64,000 nt of DNA from Buttiauxella sp965119215 (GCA_965119215.1 CBCPKK010000001.1:186001-250000); one strand, 5' to 3'. Shown: positions 42,057 through 51,745, counted from the first letter of the stretch. A program made the numbers and translations. The notes: a model not told the origin generated them from the sequence alone.

Positions 42057-42776
42057 GTGAATTCACTGTATACCGCTGAAGGTGTAATGGATAAACACTC
42101 GCTGTGGCAGCGTTATGTACCGCTGGTGCGTCACGAAGCATTGCGCCTGCAGGTACGCCTGCCCGCGAGTGTGGAGCTTGACGACCTGCTACAGGCGGGC
42201 GGCATCGGGTTGTTAAACGCAGTGGACCGTTATGATGCCCTGCAAGGAACGGCATTTACTACCTACGCGGTGCAGCGCATCCGTGGGGCGATGCTTGATG
42301 AGTTGCGCAGCCGTGACTGGGTGCCCCGCAGCGTCAGGCGTAACGCCCGCGGCGTTGCGCAGGCAATTGGTCAACTGGAGCAAGAGCTGGGCCGTAATGC
42401 CACTGAAACAGAAGTGGCCGACCGGTTAGATATCCCGCTCAACGAATACCGTCAGATGTTGCTCGACACCAACAACAGCCAACTCTTTTCTTATGATGAG
42501 TGGCGTGAAGAGCATGGCGATAGTATCGAACTGATTACCGAAGAGCATCAGCAGGCGAACCCTTTACAACAGCTGTTGGAAGGAAATTTACGCCAGCGTG
42601 TGATGGACGCCATTGAGGCATTGCCGGATCGCGAAAAAATGGTGCTGACCCTTTACTACCAGGAAGAGCTTAATCTCAAAGAGATTGGTGCGGTGCTGGA
42701 TGTGGGGGAGTCGCGCGTGAGTCAGTTGCACAGCCAGGCGATTAAACGCTTACGCACTAAGCTCGGTAAGTTGTAG
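42057..42776 (+). CDS. fliA: FliA, flagellar sigma factor (sigma-28)
   Basis: The 239-residue sigma factor starts at GTG (MNSLYTAEGVMDKHSLWQRYV), as in E. coli. Region 2 (DDLLQAGGIGLLNAVDRYDALQG) and region 4 (LNLKEIGAVLDVGESRVSQLHSQAIKR) are nearly identical to E. coli. It directs class 3 flagellar genes and is held by FlgM until hook completion. Followed by fliZ in one unit. Confidence 0.98.
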   Translation: MNSLYTAEGVMDKHSLWQRYVPLVRHEALRLQVRLPASVELDDLLQAGGIGLLNAVDRYDALQGTAFTTYAVQRIRGAMLDELRSRDWVPRSVRRNARGVAQAIGQLEQELGRNATETEVADRLDIPLNEYRQMLLDTNNSQLFSYDEWREEHGDSIELITEEHQQANPLQQLLEGNLRQRVMDAIEALPDREKMVLTLYYQEELNLKEIGAVLDVGESRVSQLHSQAIKRLRTKLGKL

Positions 42777-42813
42777 GGAGTGCCGCATATTATAAGACGA
42801 CCGGGATAACATC

Positions 42814-43365
42814 ATGACGGTGCAGCAATTAAAAAAACGACCATTAAGCCGCTATTTAAAAGACTTTAAACACACACAAACGCATTGTGCGCAGTGCGCG
42901 AAGTTGCTCGACAGAATCACGCTTACGCATCGTGGGGAAATTGTCAGCAAAACTGCGATTGCGCAACTTGATACCTTAATCGATGAGAACAGTTGGCAGC
43001 TTGAACGCCAGTCCTGGGCTGCGCTGTGCCGTTTTTGCGGTGATCTGTACTGCAAAGATCAGCAGCATTATTTCGATATCATAGGTTTTAAAGAGTACCT
43101 GTTTGAACAAACCGAGATGAGCCACGGCACTATTCGTGAGTATGTGGTGCGCTTGCGCCGCCTGGGTAATCATCTTGCTTCGAAAAATATTCCCACACCT
43201 TCCTCCGCTAAGGCGTACCTCGATGATTCATTTGACGAGTGGTTGCCGCCAACCAGCACCAATAACTACCGTATCGCACTGCGCAAGTACGGGCAGTTTC
43301 AAATCCTGAACCAAAATACTGCCGCCCATTTCCAGGAAAATAAATCAACTTCTGATATATATTAA
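42814..43365 (+). CDS. fliZ: FliZ, regulator of motility and matrix genes
   Basis: The 183-residue protein competes with RpoS-type promoter recognition and so favours motility over curli and matrix in E. coli, and raises FlhDC in Salmonella. The DNA-binding helix region is in EQTEMSHGTIREYVVRLRRLGNHLAS, part of a core-binding-like fold. Starts 37 bases after fliA. Confidence 0.96.
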   Translation: MTVQQLKKRPLSRYLKDFKHTQTHCAQCAKLLDRITLTHRGEIVSKTAIAQLDTLIDENSWQLERQSWAALCRFCGDLYCKDQQHYFDIIGFKEYLFEQTEMSHGTIREYVVRLRRLGNHLASKNIPTPSSAKAYLDDSFDEWLPPTSTNNYRIALRKYGQFQILNQNTAAHFQENKSTSDIY

Positions 43366-43450
43366 AATGGCATAAGTTGTAGCGCAGTGGTTTTGATTGA
43401 TTATATTAAGTCGTTACAATACAACCAAAATATAAACATTCGGGGTAACT

Positions 43451-44251
43451 ATGAAATTTGCAATGGTGGGGCGTCAGGCGCTGATGGGCGTACTGGCTGT
43501 GGCACTGGTAGCGGGCGCGAGTGTTAAAACGTTTGCTGCGGAAAACTTGCTGGCAAAAGTGAAAGAGCGCGGCACGCTGCTGGTTGGGCTGGAAGGCACT
43601 TATCCGCCATTCAGCTTCCAGGGCGATGACGGCAAACTGACCGGTTTTGAAGTGGAATTTGCCGAGCAGCTGGCGCAGCACATGGGCGTTAAAGCCTCGC
43701 TGAAACCGACCAAATGGGATGGAATGCTGGCGTCGCTGGATTCCAAACGCATCGACGTGGTGATCAACCAGGTGACCATCTCCGATGTTCGTAAGAAAAA
43801 ATATGATTTCTCCACGCCGTACACCGTTTCTGGTATTCAGGCGCTGGTGAAAAAGGGCAATGAAGGCAGCATCACCGGGCCGGATTCCCTGAAAGGTAAA
43901 AAAGTAGGCGTTGGCCTTGGGACTAACTACGAAGAGTGGTTGCGTGCCAATGTGCAGGGCGTTGATATCCGTACCTATGATGATGATCCAACGAAATATC
44001 AGGATCTGCGCGTAGGCCGTATTGATGCGATTCTGGTTGACCGCCTGGCAGCACTGGATCTGGTGAAGAAAACCAAAGATACCCTGGCTGTCGCGGGTGA
44101 TGCGTTCTCTCGTCAGGAATCGGGTGTTGCTGTGCGTAAAGGCAACGAGGACCTGGTTGAAGCGATCAATAAAGGCATCGCAGAGATGCAAAAAGACGGT
44201 TCACTGGCAAAACTTTCTGAAAAATGGTTTGGTGCTGACGTAACCAAATAA
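43451..44251 (+). CDS. tcyJ: TcyJ (FliY), periplasmic cystine-binding protein
   Basis: The 266-residue precursor has a signal peptide to about residue 29 (ALMGVLAVALVAGASVKTFAAE) and a solute-binding domain of the polar amino-acid type (LLVGLEGTYPPFSFQGDDGKL). It binds cystine for the TcyL/TcyN ABC transporter. Despite the old name it is not flagellar. Its own promoter lies in the 85-base gap after fliZ, and a terminator/REP-like palindrome follows. Confidence 0.97.
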   Translation: MKFAMVGRQALMGVLAVALVAGASVKTFAAENLLAKVKERGTLLVGLEGTYPPFSFQGDDGKLTGFEVEFAEQLAQHMGVKASLKPTKWDGMLASLDSKRIDVVINQVTISDVRKKKYDFSTPYTVSGIQALVKKGNEGSITGPDSLKGKKVGVGLGTNYEEWLRANVQGVDIRTYDDDPTKYQDLRVGRIDAILVDRLAALDLVKKTKDTLAVAGDAFSRQESGVAVRKGNEDLVEAINKGIAEMQKDGSLAKLSEKWFGADVTK

Positions 44252-44268
44252 TTTTTAAAAGCAGCCTG

Positions 44269-44302
44269 AGGCGGATAAGCGCGAGCGATATCCGCCTTTT
44301 TT
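44269..44302 (+). terminator. Terminator of tcyJ, also a REP-like palindrome
   Basis: AGGCGGATA (44269-44277) and TATCCGCCT (44289-44297) form a stem followed by T6. The sequence resembles the palindrome after dcyD at 45373-45400. Confidence 0.85.
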
Positions 44303-44373
44303 ATTTGTATTTGCAGGCAATTGCCGGTGCTGGTACATAATGAAGGGATCTGGATTTTATTTTGGAGTTGCTT

Positions 44374-45360
44374 ATGTCACTGCACAATCTGACGCGCTTT
44401 CCGCGTCTGGAGTTTATCGGCGCCCCGACGCCGCTCGAATATCTGCCGCGTTTTTCTGATTACCTGGGGCGCGAAATTTACATCAAACGCGACGACACCA
44501 CGCCAATGGCGATGGGCGGTAATAAACTGCGCAAACTTGAGTTCCTGGCCGCCGACGCATTGCGCGAAGGCGCGGACACGCTGGTAACTGCCGGAGCTAT
44601 TCAGTCGAACCATGTTCGCCAAACCGCAGCGGTTGCCGCCAAGCTCGGCCTTAAATGTGTCGCGCTGCTGGAAAACCCGATTGGTACCAGGGCTGAAAAT
44701 TATCTCACTAACGGCAACCGTTTGATGCTCGACCTGTTTGATGCCGAAATCGAAATGTGTGATGCGTTGCATTCGCCAGACCAGCAGCTAGAAGAAATTG
44801 CCACGCGCCTCGAAGTGCAGGGCTTCCGCCCGTATGTGATTCCGGTTGGCGGCTCTAATGCGCTGGGTGCTTTGGGTTATGTGGAAAGCGCGCTGGAAAT
44901 CGCTCAGCAGTGTGAAGGCGCGGTTAATGTTTCTTCTGTGGTGGTTGCCTCCGGTAGCGCGGGTACTCATGCGGGCCTGGCGGTAGGGCTGGAACAAGTG
45001 ATGCCGGATGTCGATTTAATTGGTGTCACGGTTTCGCGCACTATCGCGCAACAGCTGCCAAAAGTGGAAGCGTTGCAGCAGGCTGTGGCGCAATCGCTGA
45101 GCGTTAGTGCTAACAATCCAATAATGCTTTGGGATGATTATTTCGCTCCAGGCTATGGTCAGCCAAATGAAGAAGGGCTTGAGGCTATTAAATTGCTGGC
45201 GCGGCTGGAAGGGATTTTGCTCGATCCGGTTTATACCGGCAAAGCGATGGCAGGGTTAATTGATGGCGTGGCACAAAAGCGTTTTAAAGACGACGGCCCG
45301 ATAATCTTTATTCATACCGGTGGAGCGCCAGCGCTGTTTGCTTACCATCCGTACGTATAA
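44374..45360 (+). CDS. dcyD: DcyD, D-cysteine desulfhydrase
   Basis: The 328-residue PLP enzyme converts D-cysteine to pyruvate, H2S and ammonia. The PLP lysine is in MAMGGNKLRKLEFL and the phosphate-binding turn in SGSAGTHAG. Start ATG 44374 (MSLHNLTRFPRLEF) matches E. coli length exactly. Sits between the binding protein and the permease genes of the cystine system, as in E. coli. Confidence 0.97.
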   Translation: MSLHNLTRFPRLEFIGAPTPLEYLPRFSDYLGREIYIKRDDTTPMAMGGNKLRKLEFLAADALREGADTLVTAGAIQSNHVRQTAAVAAKLGLKCVALLENPIGTRAENYLTNGNRLMLDLFDAEIEMCDALHSPDQQLEEIATRLEVQGFRPYVIPVGGSNALGALGYVESALEIAQQCEGAVNVSSVVVASGSAGTHAGLAVGLEQVMPDVDLIGVTVSRTIAQQLPKVEALQQAVAQSLSVSANNPIMLWDDYFAPGYGQPNEEGLEAIKLLARLEGILLDPVYTGKAMAGLIDGVAQKRFKDDGPIIFIHTGGAPALFAYHPYV

Positions 45361-45372
45361 TTAGATTTTCCA

Positions 45373-45400
45373 GGGTGGATTAGCGCAGCGACATCCACCG
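45373..45400. repeat. REP-like palindrome after dcyD
   Basis: GGTGGAT (45374-45380) and ATCCACC (45393-45399) flank TAGCGCAGCGAC. With the tcyJ terminator it fits a consensus GGYGGATRTCGCT-GCGCTWATCCRCC, typical of intergenic repeats in enteric bacteria. Confidence 0.6.
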
Positions 45401-45428
45401 CGTTGTAGCGCACAGGGTACATTTAAGT

Positions 45429-46097
45429 ATGCAAGAAAGTATTCAACTGGTGCTGGATTCAGCACCCTTTCTACTCCGGGGAGCAGTCTTTACGCTGCAG
45501 CTCAGTATCGGCGGCATGTTCTTTGGGTTGATACTCGGTTTTTTACTGGCGCTGATGCGTTTGTCGCCATTCTTACCGTTTTCGCTGTTGTCGCGTTTTT
45601 ACGTGTCGATTTTTCGCGGTACGCCACTCATCGCGCAGCTGTTTATGATCTACTACGGCCTGCCGCAGTTCGGCATTGAGCTTGATCCGATACCGGCCGC
45701 GATGATTGGTTTATCCCTTAATACTGCGGCTTATGCTTCCGAAACGTTGCGTGCAGCGATTTCGTCAATCGAAAAAGGGCAGTGGGAAGCGGCTGCGAGT
45801 ATTGGCATGACTCCGTGGCAAACATTGCGTCGGGCGATTTTACCGCAGGCCGCGCGCGTGGCGTTACCTCCGCTGAGCAACAGTTTCATCAGTCTGGTTA
45901 AAGACACTTCACTTGCTGCAACTATTCAGGTTCCTGAACTGTTTCGTCAGGCGCAGCTGATTACTTCGCGTACGCTTGAAGTGTTTACCATGTATCTCGC
46001 GGCTTCATTGATTTACTGGGTGATGGCAACGGTGCTTTCGTCGTTGCAAAACTACTTTGAAAATCAGCTTAACCGCCAGGACAGGGACCCAAAATGA
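45429..46097 (+). CDS. tcyL: TcyL (YecS), cystine ABC transporter permease
   Basis: The 222-residue inner-membrane permease of the polar amino-acid type has an N-terminal helix SIGGMFFGLILGFLLALMRL, the GTPLIAQLF motif and an EAA loop (ASIGMTPWQTLRRAILPQAARVA). Overlaps tcyN by four bases. Confidence 0.97.
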   Translation: MQESIQLVLDSAPFLLRGAVFTLQLSIGGMFFGLILGFLLALMRLSPFLPFSLLSRFYVSIFRGTPLIAQLFMIYYGLPQFGIELDPIPAAMIGLSLNTAAYASETLRAAISSIEKGQWEAAASIGMTPWQTLRRAILPQAARVALPPLSNSFISLVKDTSLAATIQVPELFRQAQLITSRTLEVFTMYLAASLIYWVMATVLSSLQNYFENQLNRQDRDPK

Positions 46098-46846
46098 GTG
46101 CTATCGACGTAAAACAACTGGTCAAAAAATTCCACGGCCAGACTGTACTGCACGGCATCGACCTGGAAGTTAAAGAGGGTGAAGTAGTGGCGATTATCGG
46201 GCCGAGCGGCTCCGGTAAAACCACGCTATTGCGCTGCATTAATTTGCTGGAGCAGCCGGAAGCGGGAACCATTAAGGTGGGTCAAATCACTATTGATGCG
46301 ACGCAATCTCTCAGTAAGCAGAGAAATCTTGTGCGCGAGCTACGTCAGCATGTTGGCTTCGTGTTTCAAAGCTTCAATTTGTTCCCGCATCGCACGGTCA
46401 TTGAAAATATTATTGAAGGGCCGGTGATTGTTAAAGGTGAGCCGAAAGACGAAGCGATTGCCCGTGCGCGTGAATTGCTGGCAAAAGTGGGCTTGAGCGG
46501 TAAAGAAACCAGTTATCCGCGTCGCCTCTCTGGTGGGCAGCAACAGCGAGTGGCAATTGCGCGTGCGCTGGCGATGCGCCCGGAAGTGATTCTGTTTGAT
46601 GAACCAACCTCAGCGCTTGACCCGGAGCTGGTGGGGGAGGTGTTAAGCACGATTCGCCAGTTAGCCGAAGAGAAGCGCACAATGGTTATCGTGACGCATG
46701 AAATGAGCTTCGCGCGTGATGTTGCCGATTGCGCTATTTTTATGGATCAAGGTCGCATTGTGGAACAAGGCCCAGCCCGCGAATTGTTTGCCAATCCCCA
46801 GCAGCCACGTACTAAGCAGTTCCTGGAAAAATTTCTCACGCAGTAG
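46094..46846 (+). CDS. tcyN: TcyN (YecC), cystine ABC transporter ATPase
   Basis: The 250-residue ATPase has Walker A GPSGSGKT at residues 36-43, signature RLSGGQQQRVAIARALA, Walker B VILFDEPTSALD and the switch His in VIVTHE. Energises cystine uptake with TcyJ and TcyL. Confidence 0.97.
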   Translation: MSAIDVKQLVKKFHGQTVLHGIDLEVKEGEVVAIIGPSGSGKTTLLRCINLLEQPEAGTIKVGQITIDATQSLSKQRNLVRELRQHVGFVFQSFNLFPHRTVIENIIEGPVIVKGEPKDEAIARARELLAKVGLSGKETSYPRRLSGGQQQRVAIARALAMRPEVILFDEPTSALDPELVGEVLSTIRQLAEEKRTMVIVTHEMSFARDVADCAIFMDQGRIVEQGPARELFANPQQPRTKQFLEKFLTQ

Positions 46847-46851
46847 ACTGC

Positions 46852-46872
46852 ACGGCCCTGTTACGGGGCCGT
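46852..46872 (+). terminator. Hairpin after tcyN
   Basis: ACGGCCC and GGGCCGT form a 7-base stem just after the tcyN stop; the T-run is weak (TTAAAAT). Confidence 0.5.
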
Positions 46873-46960
46873 TAAAATACATTAATAAATTTGATAAATG
46901 TGATAGCGTTAGGCATTACATTTGTGAATGATTTCAATGTCAGGAGAACAGCCAGACATA

Positions 46961-47683
46961 ATGCCTAATCGCAACTTTTTTAGCTGGCGGCAGGATGCGC
47001 TTAATATCTTCCAGTCTGTTACGCAGGCCGACGAAATAACAAAAATCCTGCATCAGCAAACTGATCTGTTGGAATTTGATTATTACTCACTTTTTATTCG
47101 TCATCCTGTTCCTTTTACCCGACCAAAAATGTCATTAAGGTCTTCTTATCCGCAGGCCTGGCTTGATCATTATCATGCAGAAAATTATTTTGCGATTGAC
47201 CCGGTGCTACGCCCTGAAAATTTCATGCGTGGGAATTTACCCTGGGATGATGAGCTGTTTAGTGATACCCCGGCGTTCTGGGATGCGGCAAGAGATCACG
47301 GGCTACGTCGCGGTATAAGCCAGTGTGTGATGGCACCTAATCGCGCATTGGGGTTCTACTCGGTTTCTCGTACCGCCGGGAAGGGCAAAGTATTACCTGA
47401 TGATGAACTAGAGTTACGTCTGCAATATCTGGCTGAACTTAGCCTGATGACATTAACGCGTCTTAATGACTCGTCGATGGATGCAATGACGTTAAAACTC
47501 AGTAAGCGTGAGCGGGAAATATTGCAATGGACGGGTGAGGGGAAAACATCGGCTGAAATCGCTATTATTTTATCGATATCAGAAAACACCGTGAATTTTC
47601 ATCAGAAAAATATGCAGAAGAAATTTAATGCGCCGAATAAAACGCAGATTGCCTGTTATGCCGCAGCGACAGGGATAATTTGA
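46961..47683 (+). CDS. sdiA: SdiA, LuxR-type acyl-homoserine-lactone receptor
   Basis: The 240-residue LuxR solo senses signals from other bacteria. The N-terminal ligand domain has YYSLFIRHPVPFTRP, LDHYHAENYFAIDPVL and GLRRGIS. The C-terminal helix-turn-helix LSKREREILQWTGEGKTSAEIAIILSISENTV is nearly identical to E. coli. ATG 46961 (MPNRNFFSWRQDAL) gives the E. coli length; an earlier in-frame ATG at 46937 cannot be excluded. No luxI gene is in the window. Confidence 0.95.
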   Translation: MPNRNFFSWRQDALNIFQSVTQADEITKILHQQTDLLEFDYYSLFIRHPVPFTRPKMSLRSSYPQAWLDHYHAENYFAIDPVLRPENFMRGNLPWDDELFSDTPAFWDAARDHGLRRGISQCVMAPNRALGFYSVSRTAGKGKVLPDDELELRLQYLAELSLMTLTRLNDSSMDAMTLKLSKREREILQWTGEGKTSAEIAIILSISENTVNFHQKNMQKKFNAPNKTQIACYAAATGII

Positions 47684-47731
47684 AAAGGGTATTTATTGCG
47701 TGTTTATAACTGCGTGATGCTTGCCTGCAAG

Positions 47732-47760
47732 CGGCTGATGAAACATGTCTCATCCAGCCG
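47732..47760. terminator. Bidirectional terminator between sdiA and yecF
   Basis: CGGCTG-ATGA and TCAT-C-CAGCCG form a stem with one bulge between converging genes. Confidence 0.5.
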
Positions 47761-47771
47761 CCGTTCACCGA

Positions 47772-47996
47772 TTACTGACGATAAGCCTGTTTAATTTGCT
47801 TAACAGTGTTACCAAACACTTCTGCATGCGCCGAGTCTTCCATTTGAGCAATTTGCTTTTCCATTTTGATGATAACTTTGCCTGCATCGGCCTGGCCCAT
47901 GGCTTTCAGCATCTGAGTCAGCATAGCTTTCAGGCAGGTGACTTCAATTGCCAGTTCACTGCTGTTGTCTGCGGTGGAAAAATCAGGAGTGCTCAT
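47772..47996 (-). CDS. yecF: YecF, DUF2594 small protein
   Basis: The 74-residue helical soluble protein (MSTPDFSTADNSSELAIEV ... TVKQIKQAYRQ) matches YecF of E. coli at both ends and in length. The function is unknown. ATG 47996 follows the family; the upstream extension in frame is not supported. Confidence 0.94.
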   Translation of the reverse strand: MSTPDFSTADNSSELAIEVTCLKAMLTQMLKAMGQADAGKVIIKMEKQIAQMEDSAHAEVFGNTVKQIKQAYRQ

Positions 47997-48419
47997 TTGT
48001 GTTCCTCGGTCTCGGTTGGTACACCGTTGTTTCGTGTAACGGTTTCGTAAGGCGGCGGAGTATAGCACAGTCGTAAACCATTTTATTAGTGCTTACGTTA
48101 ATGCCGTGGGTTGGTCCCTGCATGGTTTTGCGAAATTGTTTTTATTATGTTTATTTATAGTTAACCAAAAGCGGTTTTGTCAGCATTATTTAGGGCATCT
48201 GATATTAACGGATTATCGTTTTTCCTAATATGAAAAGCGTTTTTGTTATTTCGAATCACAAATTCTGGAAAGTGCTTGTATAGTTTCCACTGTACAATTA
48301 AATTTCCAAAAAACGTGTATGTTCTTAAAGTCTGTTTTTACATTTTAAAGTTGCCGGAAAACCCGTTAATATGTTCAGGTAATTTTAGCAGCGTTATCCC
48401 TTTTCTGGAGAGTTCCCCT
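47997..48419. promoter_or_regulatory. 423-base gap between yecF and uvrY
   Basis: AT-rich from about 48120. It should carry the divergent promoters of yecF and uvrY. I find no gene, repeat or named operator in it. Confidence 0.45.
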
Positions 48420-49079
48420 TTGATCAACGTACTTCTTGTTGATGACCATGAACTGGTGCGCGCAGGGATACGACGCATTCTTGAAGATATCAAAGGGATC
48501 AAGATATCAGGTGAAGTCAATTGCGGTGAGGATGCCGTAAAGTGGTGCCGTAGTCATCCGGTTGATGTGGTCCTGATGGACATGAACATGCCGGGGATTG
48601 GCGGTCTTGAAGCAACCCGCAAAATCGCGCGATATTCAACCGATATCAAAGTGATTATGCTGACAATACATACTGAAAATCCGCTACCTACAAAAGTCAT
48701 GCAGGCCGGTGCTGCGGGTTATTTAAGTAAGGGTGCTGCGCCGCAAGACGTGGTCAATGCTATTCGTTCGGTTAATGCGGGCCAGCGTTACATCGCATCC
48801 GATATCGCTCAACAAATGGCGTTAAGCCAGATTGAACCGGAAAAAACGGATACGCCGTTTGCCAGTTTGTCGGAGCGCGAATTACAGATTATGCTAATGA
48901 TCACCAAAGGCCAGAAGGTCAATGAGATCTCAGAGCAGCTTAATCTCAGCCCGAAAACGGTCAACAGTTACCGTTACCGCATGTTTAGTAAACTGAATAT
49001 CAGTGGCGATGTTGAGCTGACACACCTGGCCATTCGTCATGGTTTATTTAGTGCGGAGACGTTAATCAGTAGTGAGTGA
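48420..49079 (+). CDS. uvrY: UvrY, response regulator of the BarA/UvrY system
   Basis: The 219-residue regulator switches on csrB/csrC RNAs and thereby controls carbon storage, motility and biofilm. Start is TTG 48420 (reads INVLLVDDHELVRAGIRR), as in E. coli, with GGAG eight bases upstream; the long upstream frame is not coding. Phosphoacceptor is Asp54 in VVLMDMN. The C-terminal LuxR helix-turn-helix is ERELQIMLMITKGQKVNEIS. Overlaps uvrC by eight bases. Confidence 0.97.
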   Translation: MINVLLVDDHELVRAGIRRILEDIKGIKISGEVNCGEDAVKWCRSHPVDVVLMDMNMPGIGGLEATRKIARYSTDIKVIMLTIHTENPLPTKVMQAGAAGYLSKGAAPQDVVNAIRSVNAGQRYIASDIAQQMALSQIEPEKTDTPFASLSERELQIMLMITKGQKVNEISEQLNLSPKTVNSYRYRMFSKLNISGDVELTHLAIRHGLFSAETLISSE

Positions 49080-50904
49080 TATCTTTGACCCACGCGCTTT
49101 TCTCAAAACTGTCACCAGCAAACCTGGCGTCTATCGCATGTATGACGCCAGCGAGACGGTCATTTACGTTGGTAAAGCCAAAGATCTAAAAAAGCGCCTG
49201 TCGAGCTACTTCAGGAGCAATCTTGCCAGCCGTAAAACGGAAGCTCTGGTCGCATTAATCCAGCATATCGATGTAACGGTAACCCATACCGAAACGGAAG
49301 CGTTGTTGCTGGAGCACAACTACATCAAGCTTTATCAGCCACGCTACAACGTGCTGCTGCGTGATGACAAATCCTATCCTTTTATTTTCCTCAGCAGCGA
49401 TTCCCATCCGCGGCTTGCTATGCACCGTGGGGCGAAGCACGCGAAAGGAGAATACTTCGGGCCATTCCCTAATGGCTATGCGGTACGTGAAACCTTAGCG
49501 TTGCTGCAAAAAATATTCCCGATTCGTCAGTGCGAAAACAATGTTTATCGCAACCGCTCGCGCCCTTGCCTGCAATACCAGATTGGGCGCTGCCTTGGGC
49601 CGTGTGTTGCAGGCCTTGTCAGCGAAGAAGACTACGCGCAGCAGGTGGAATATGTGCGTTTGTTCCTTTCGGGTAAAGATGATCAGGTATTAAATCAACT
49701 GATTGGCCGAATGGAACAGGCGAGTGCAAGTCTGGAATTTGAAGAAGCGGCAAGAATCCGTGACCAGATTCAGGCCGTACGTCGCGTCACTGAAAAACAA
49801 TTTGTGTCCAATACGGGCGACGACATGGATGTGATCGGCGTATCGTTCGATGCTGGAATGGCTTGTGTGCACGTACTTTTCATCCGCCAGGGCAAAGTTT
49901 TGGGCAGCCGCAGTTATTTCCCGAAAGTGCCAGGTGGTACTGAGCTTTCCGAAGTTGTCGAAACGTTTGTCGGGCAATTCTATTTGCAGGGCAGCCAGAT
50001 GCGTACTCTGCCTGCCGAAATCCTGCTGGACTTCAATTTGCCGGATAAAACGTTGCTGTCAGATTCCCTGACGGAACTGGCGGGGCGAAGAATCAATGTG
50101 CAGACCAAACCGCGAGGCGATCGCGCACGTTATCTCAAACTTGCACGCACCAACGCGGCTACCGCACTGGTGACACGTCTGGCGCAGCAGTCGACCATTC
50201 ACCAAAGACTGTCGGCATTGGCCAGCGTGTTGGAATTGCCAGCAATTAAAAGAATGGAGTGCTTTGACATCAGCCACACTATGGGAGAGCAAACCGTGGC
50301 CTCTTGTGTCGTTTTTGATGCCAACGGCCCGCTGCGCGCAGAATATCGTCGCTATAACATCGAAGGCATTACGCCTGGCGATGATTATGCGGCGATGAAC
50401 CAGGTGTTGCGCCGTCGCTATAGCAAAGCTATTGACGAGAGCAAAGTGCCGGATGTGATTCTCATTGACGGTGGGAAAGGGCAGCTTGGCCAGGCAAAGG
50501 CAGTATTTGCTGAACTGGATGTTCCGTGGGATAAAAATCATCCGCTGCTGTTGGGTGTAGCAAAAGGTGCCGATCGCAAAGCGGGGCTTGAAACGTTGTT
50601 CTTTGAGCCAGAAGGTGAGGGATTCTCGCTGCCACCGGATTCCCCGGCGCTGCATGTCATCCAACATATCCGCGATGAATCGCACGACCATGCGATTTCC
50701 GGGCACCGCAAGAAACGTGCGAAAGTGAAAAATACCAGCGCACTGGAAACAATTGAAGGGGTCGGGCCAAAACGTCGCCAGATGTTGTTGAAATATATGG
50801 GGGGATTGCAACCATTAAAGAATGCATCCGTAGAAGAAATTGCAAAAGTGCCAGGTATCTCGCAAGCGTTGGCAGAAAAGATCTTCTACTCGTTGAAACA
50901 TTAA
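49072..50904 (+). CDS. uvrC: UvrC, excinuclease ABC subunit C
   Basis: The 610-residue repair endonuclease cuts on both sides of a lesion after UvrAB. It starts at GTG within the end of uvrY. It shows a GIY-YIG domain (GVYRMYDASETVIYVGKAKDLKKRL), a Cys-rich region, a UVR motif (LEFEEAARIRDQIQAVRR), an RNase H-like domain (CFDISHTMGEQTVASCVVF) and C-terminal HhH (GVGPKRRQMLLKYMGG). Length equals E. coli. Confidence 0.98.
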   Translation: MSDIFDPRAFLKTVTSKPGVYRMYDASETVIYVGKAKDLKKRLSSYFRSNLASRKTEALVALIQHIDVTVTHTETEALLLEHNYIKLYQPRYNVLLRDDKSYPFIFLSSDSHPRLAMHRGAKHAKGEYFGPFPNGYAVRETLALLQKIFPIRQCENNVYRNRSRPCLQYQIGRCLGPCVAGLVSEEDYAQQVEYVRLFLSGKDDQVLNQLIGRMEQASASLEFEEAARIRDQIQAVRRVTEKQFVSNTGDDMDVIGVSFDAGMACVHVLFIRQGKVLGSRSYFPKVPGGTELSEVVETFVGQFYLQGSQMRTLPAEILLDFNLPDKTLLSDSLTELAGRRINVQTKPRGDRARYLKLARTNAATALVTRLAQQSTIHQRLSALASVLELPAIKRMECFDISHTMGEQTVASCVVFDANGPLRAEYRRYNIEGITPGDDYAAMNQVLRRRYSKAIDESKVPDVILIDGGKGQLGQAKAVFAELDVPWDKNHPLLLGVAKGADRKAGLETLFFEPEGEGFSLPPDSPALHVIQHIRDESHDHAISGHRKKRAKVKNTSALETIEGVGPKRRQMLLKYMGGLQPLKNASVEEIAKVPGISQALAEKIFYSLKH

Positions 50905-50961
50905 GGGCTCTGTAGCAACATAGAGACAATTTCCACTTACGACAGACAGTTAACCAGCGCT

Positions 50962-51510
50962 ATGCAATTTAATATCCCAACATTGCTTACTCTGTTTCGT
51001 ATCATCCTTATCCCATTCTTTGTGCTGGCTTTTTATCTGCCGTTTAGTTGGGCGCCCTTCCTGTGTGCGTTTATCTTCTGGTTTGCAGCTATCACTGATT
51101 GGTTTGATGGATTCCTGGCTCGCCGCTGGAACCAAAGCACGCGCTTTGGGGCATTCCTCGACCCGGTGGCCGATAAAGTTATGGTTGTCGTCGCGTTGGT
51201 GCTGGTGGTCGAACACTATCACGCATGGTGGGTGACACTGCCCGCAGCCACGATGATTGCCCGTGAGATTATCATTTCTGCATTGCGCGAATGGATGGCT
51301 GAAATTGGTAAGCGCAGCAGCGTTGCCGTTTCCTGGATTGGTAAAGCCAAGACCATGGCGCAAATGCTGGCGTTGATTGGTATGCTCTGGCGTCCGAATA
51401 TGTGGATTGAGTATACCGGCATCGGTTTATTCTTCGTTGCGGCGGTCTTAACGTTCTGGTCAATGTTCCAGTATTTGGCTGCGGCGAGGGGCGATTTGCT
51501 CGAACCGTGA
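50962..51510 (+). CDS. pgsA: PgsA, phosphatidylglycerophosphate synthase
   Basis: The 182-residue membrane enzyme makes phosphatidylglycerol phosphate from CDP-diacylglycerol and glycerol-3-phosphate. The CDP-alcohol phosphotransferase motif D-G-x2-A-R-x8-G-x3-D-x3-D is seen as DWFDGFLARRWNQ ... FGAFLDPVADK. Same place after uvrC as in E. coli. Confidence 0.97.
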   Translation: MQFNIPTLLTLFRIILIPFFVLAFYLPFSWAPFLCAFIFWFAAITDWFDGFLARRWNQSTRFGAFLDPVADKVMVVVALVLVVEHYHAWWVTLPAATMIAREIIISALREWMAEIGKRSSVAVSWIGKAKTMAQMLALIGMLWRPNMWIEYTGIGLFFVAAVLTFWSMFQYLAAARGDLLEP

Positions 51511-51669
51511 TCGGTGCGGTGCAAAATTCAGCAAACGGAACGCGGTGACCGAAAATTTCATTGACTCACCGCGTCAGGTAAGTAGAATGCAACGCATCGA
51601 ACGGCAGCACTGCTTGCCAGAAGATAGCAAAATCAAATGATTAGCTTTAAGCTTCATCGATAAGATTTT

Positions 51670-51745
<76 letters not shown>

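Noticed and set aside
43406..44191. 261-codon open frame opposite tcyJ
   Set aside because: Shadow of the conserved tcyJ codons; no ribosome site or family signature.
50059..50811. 250-codon open frame opposite uvrC
   Set aside because: Antisense shadow of a highly conserved gene.
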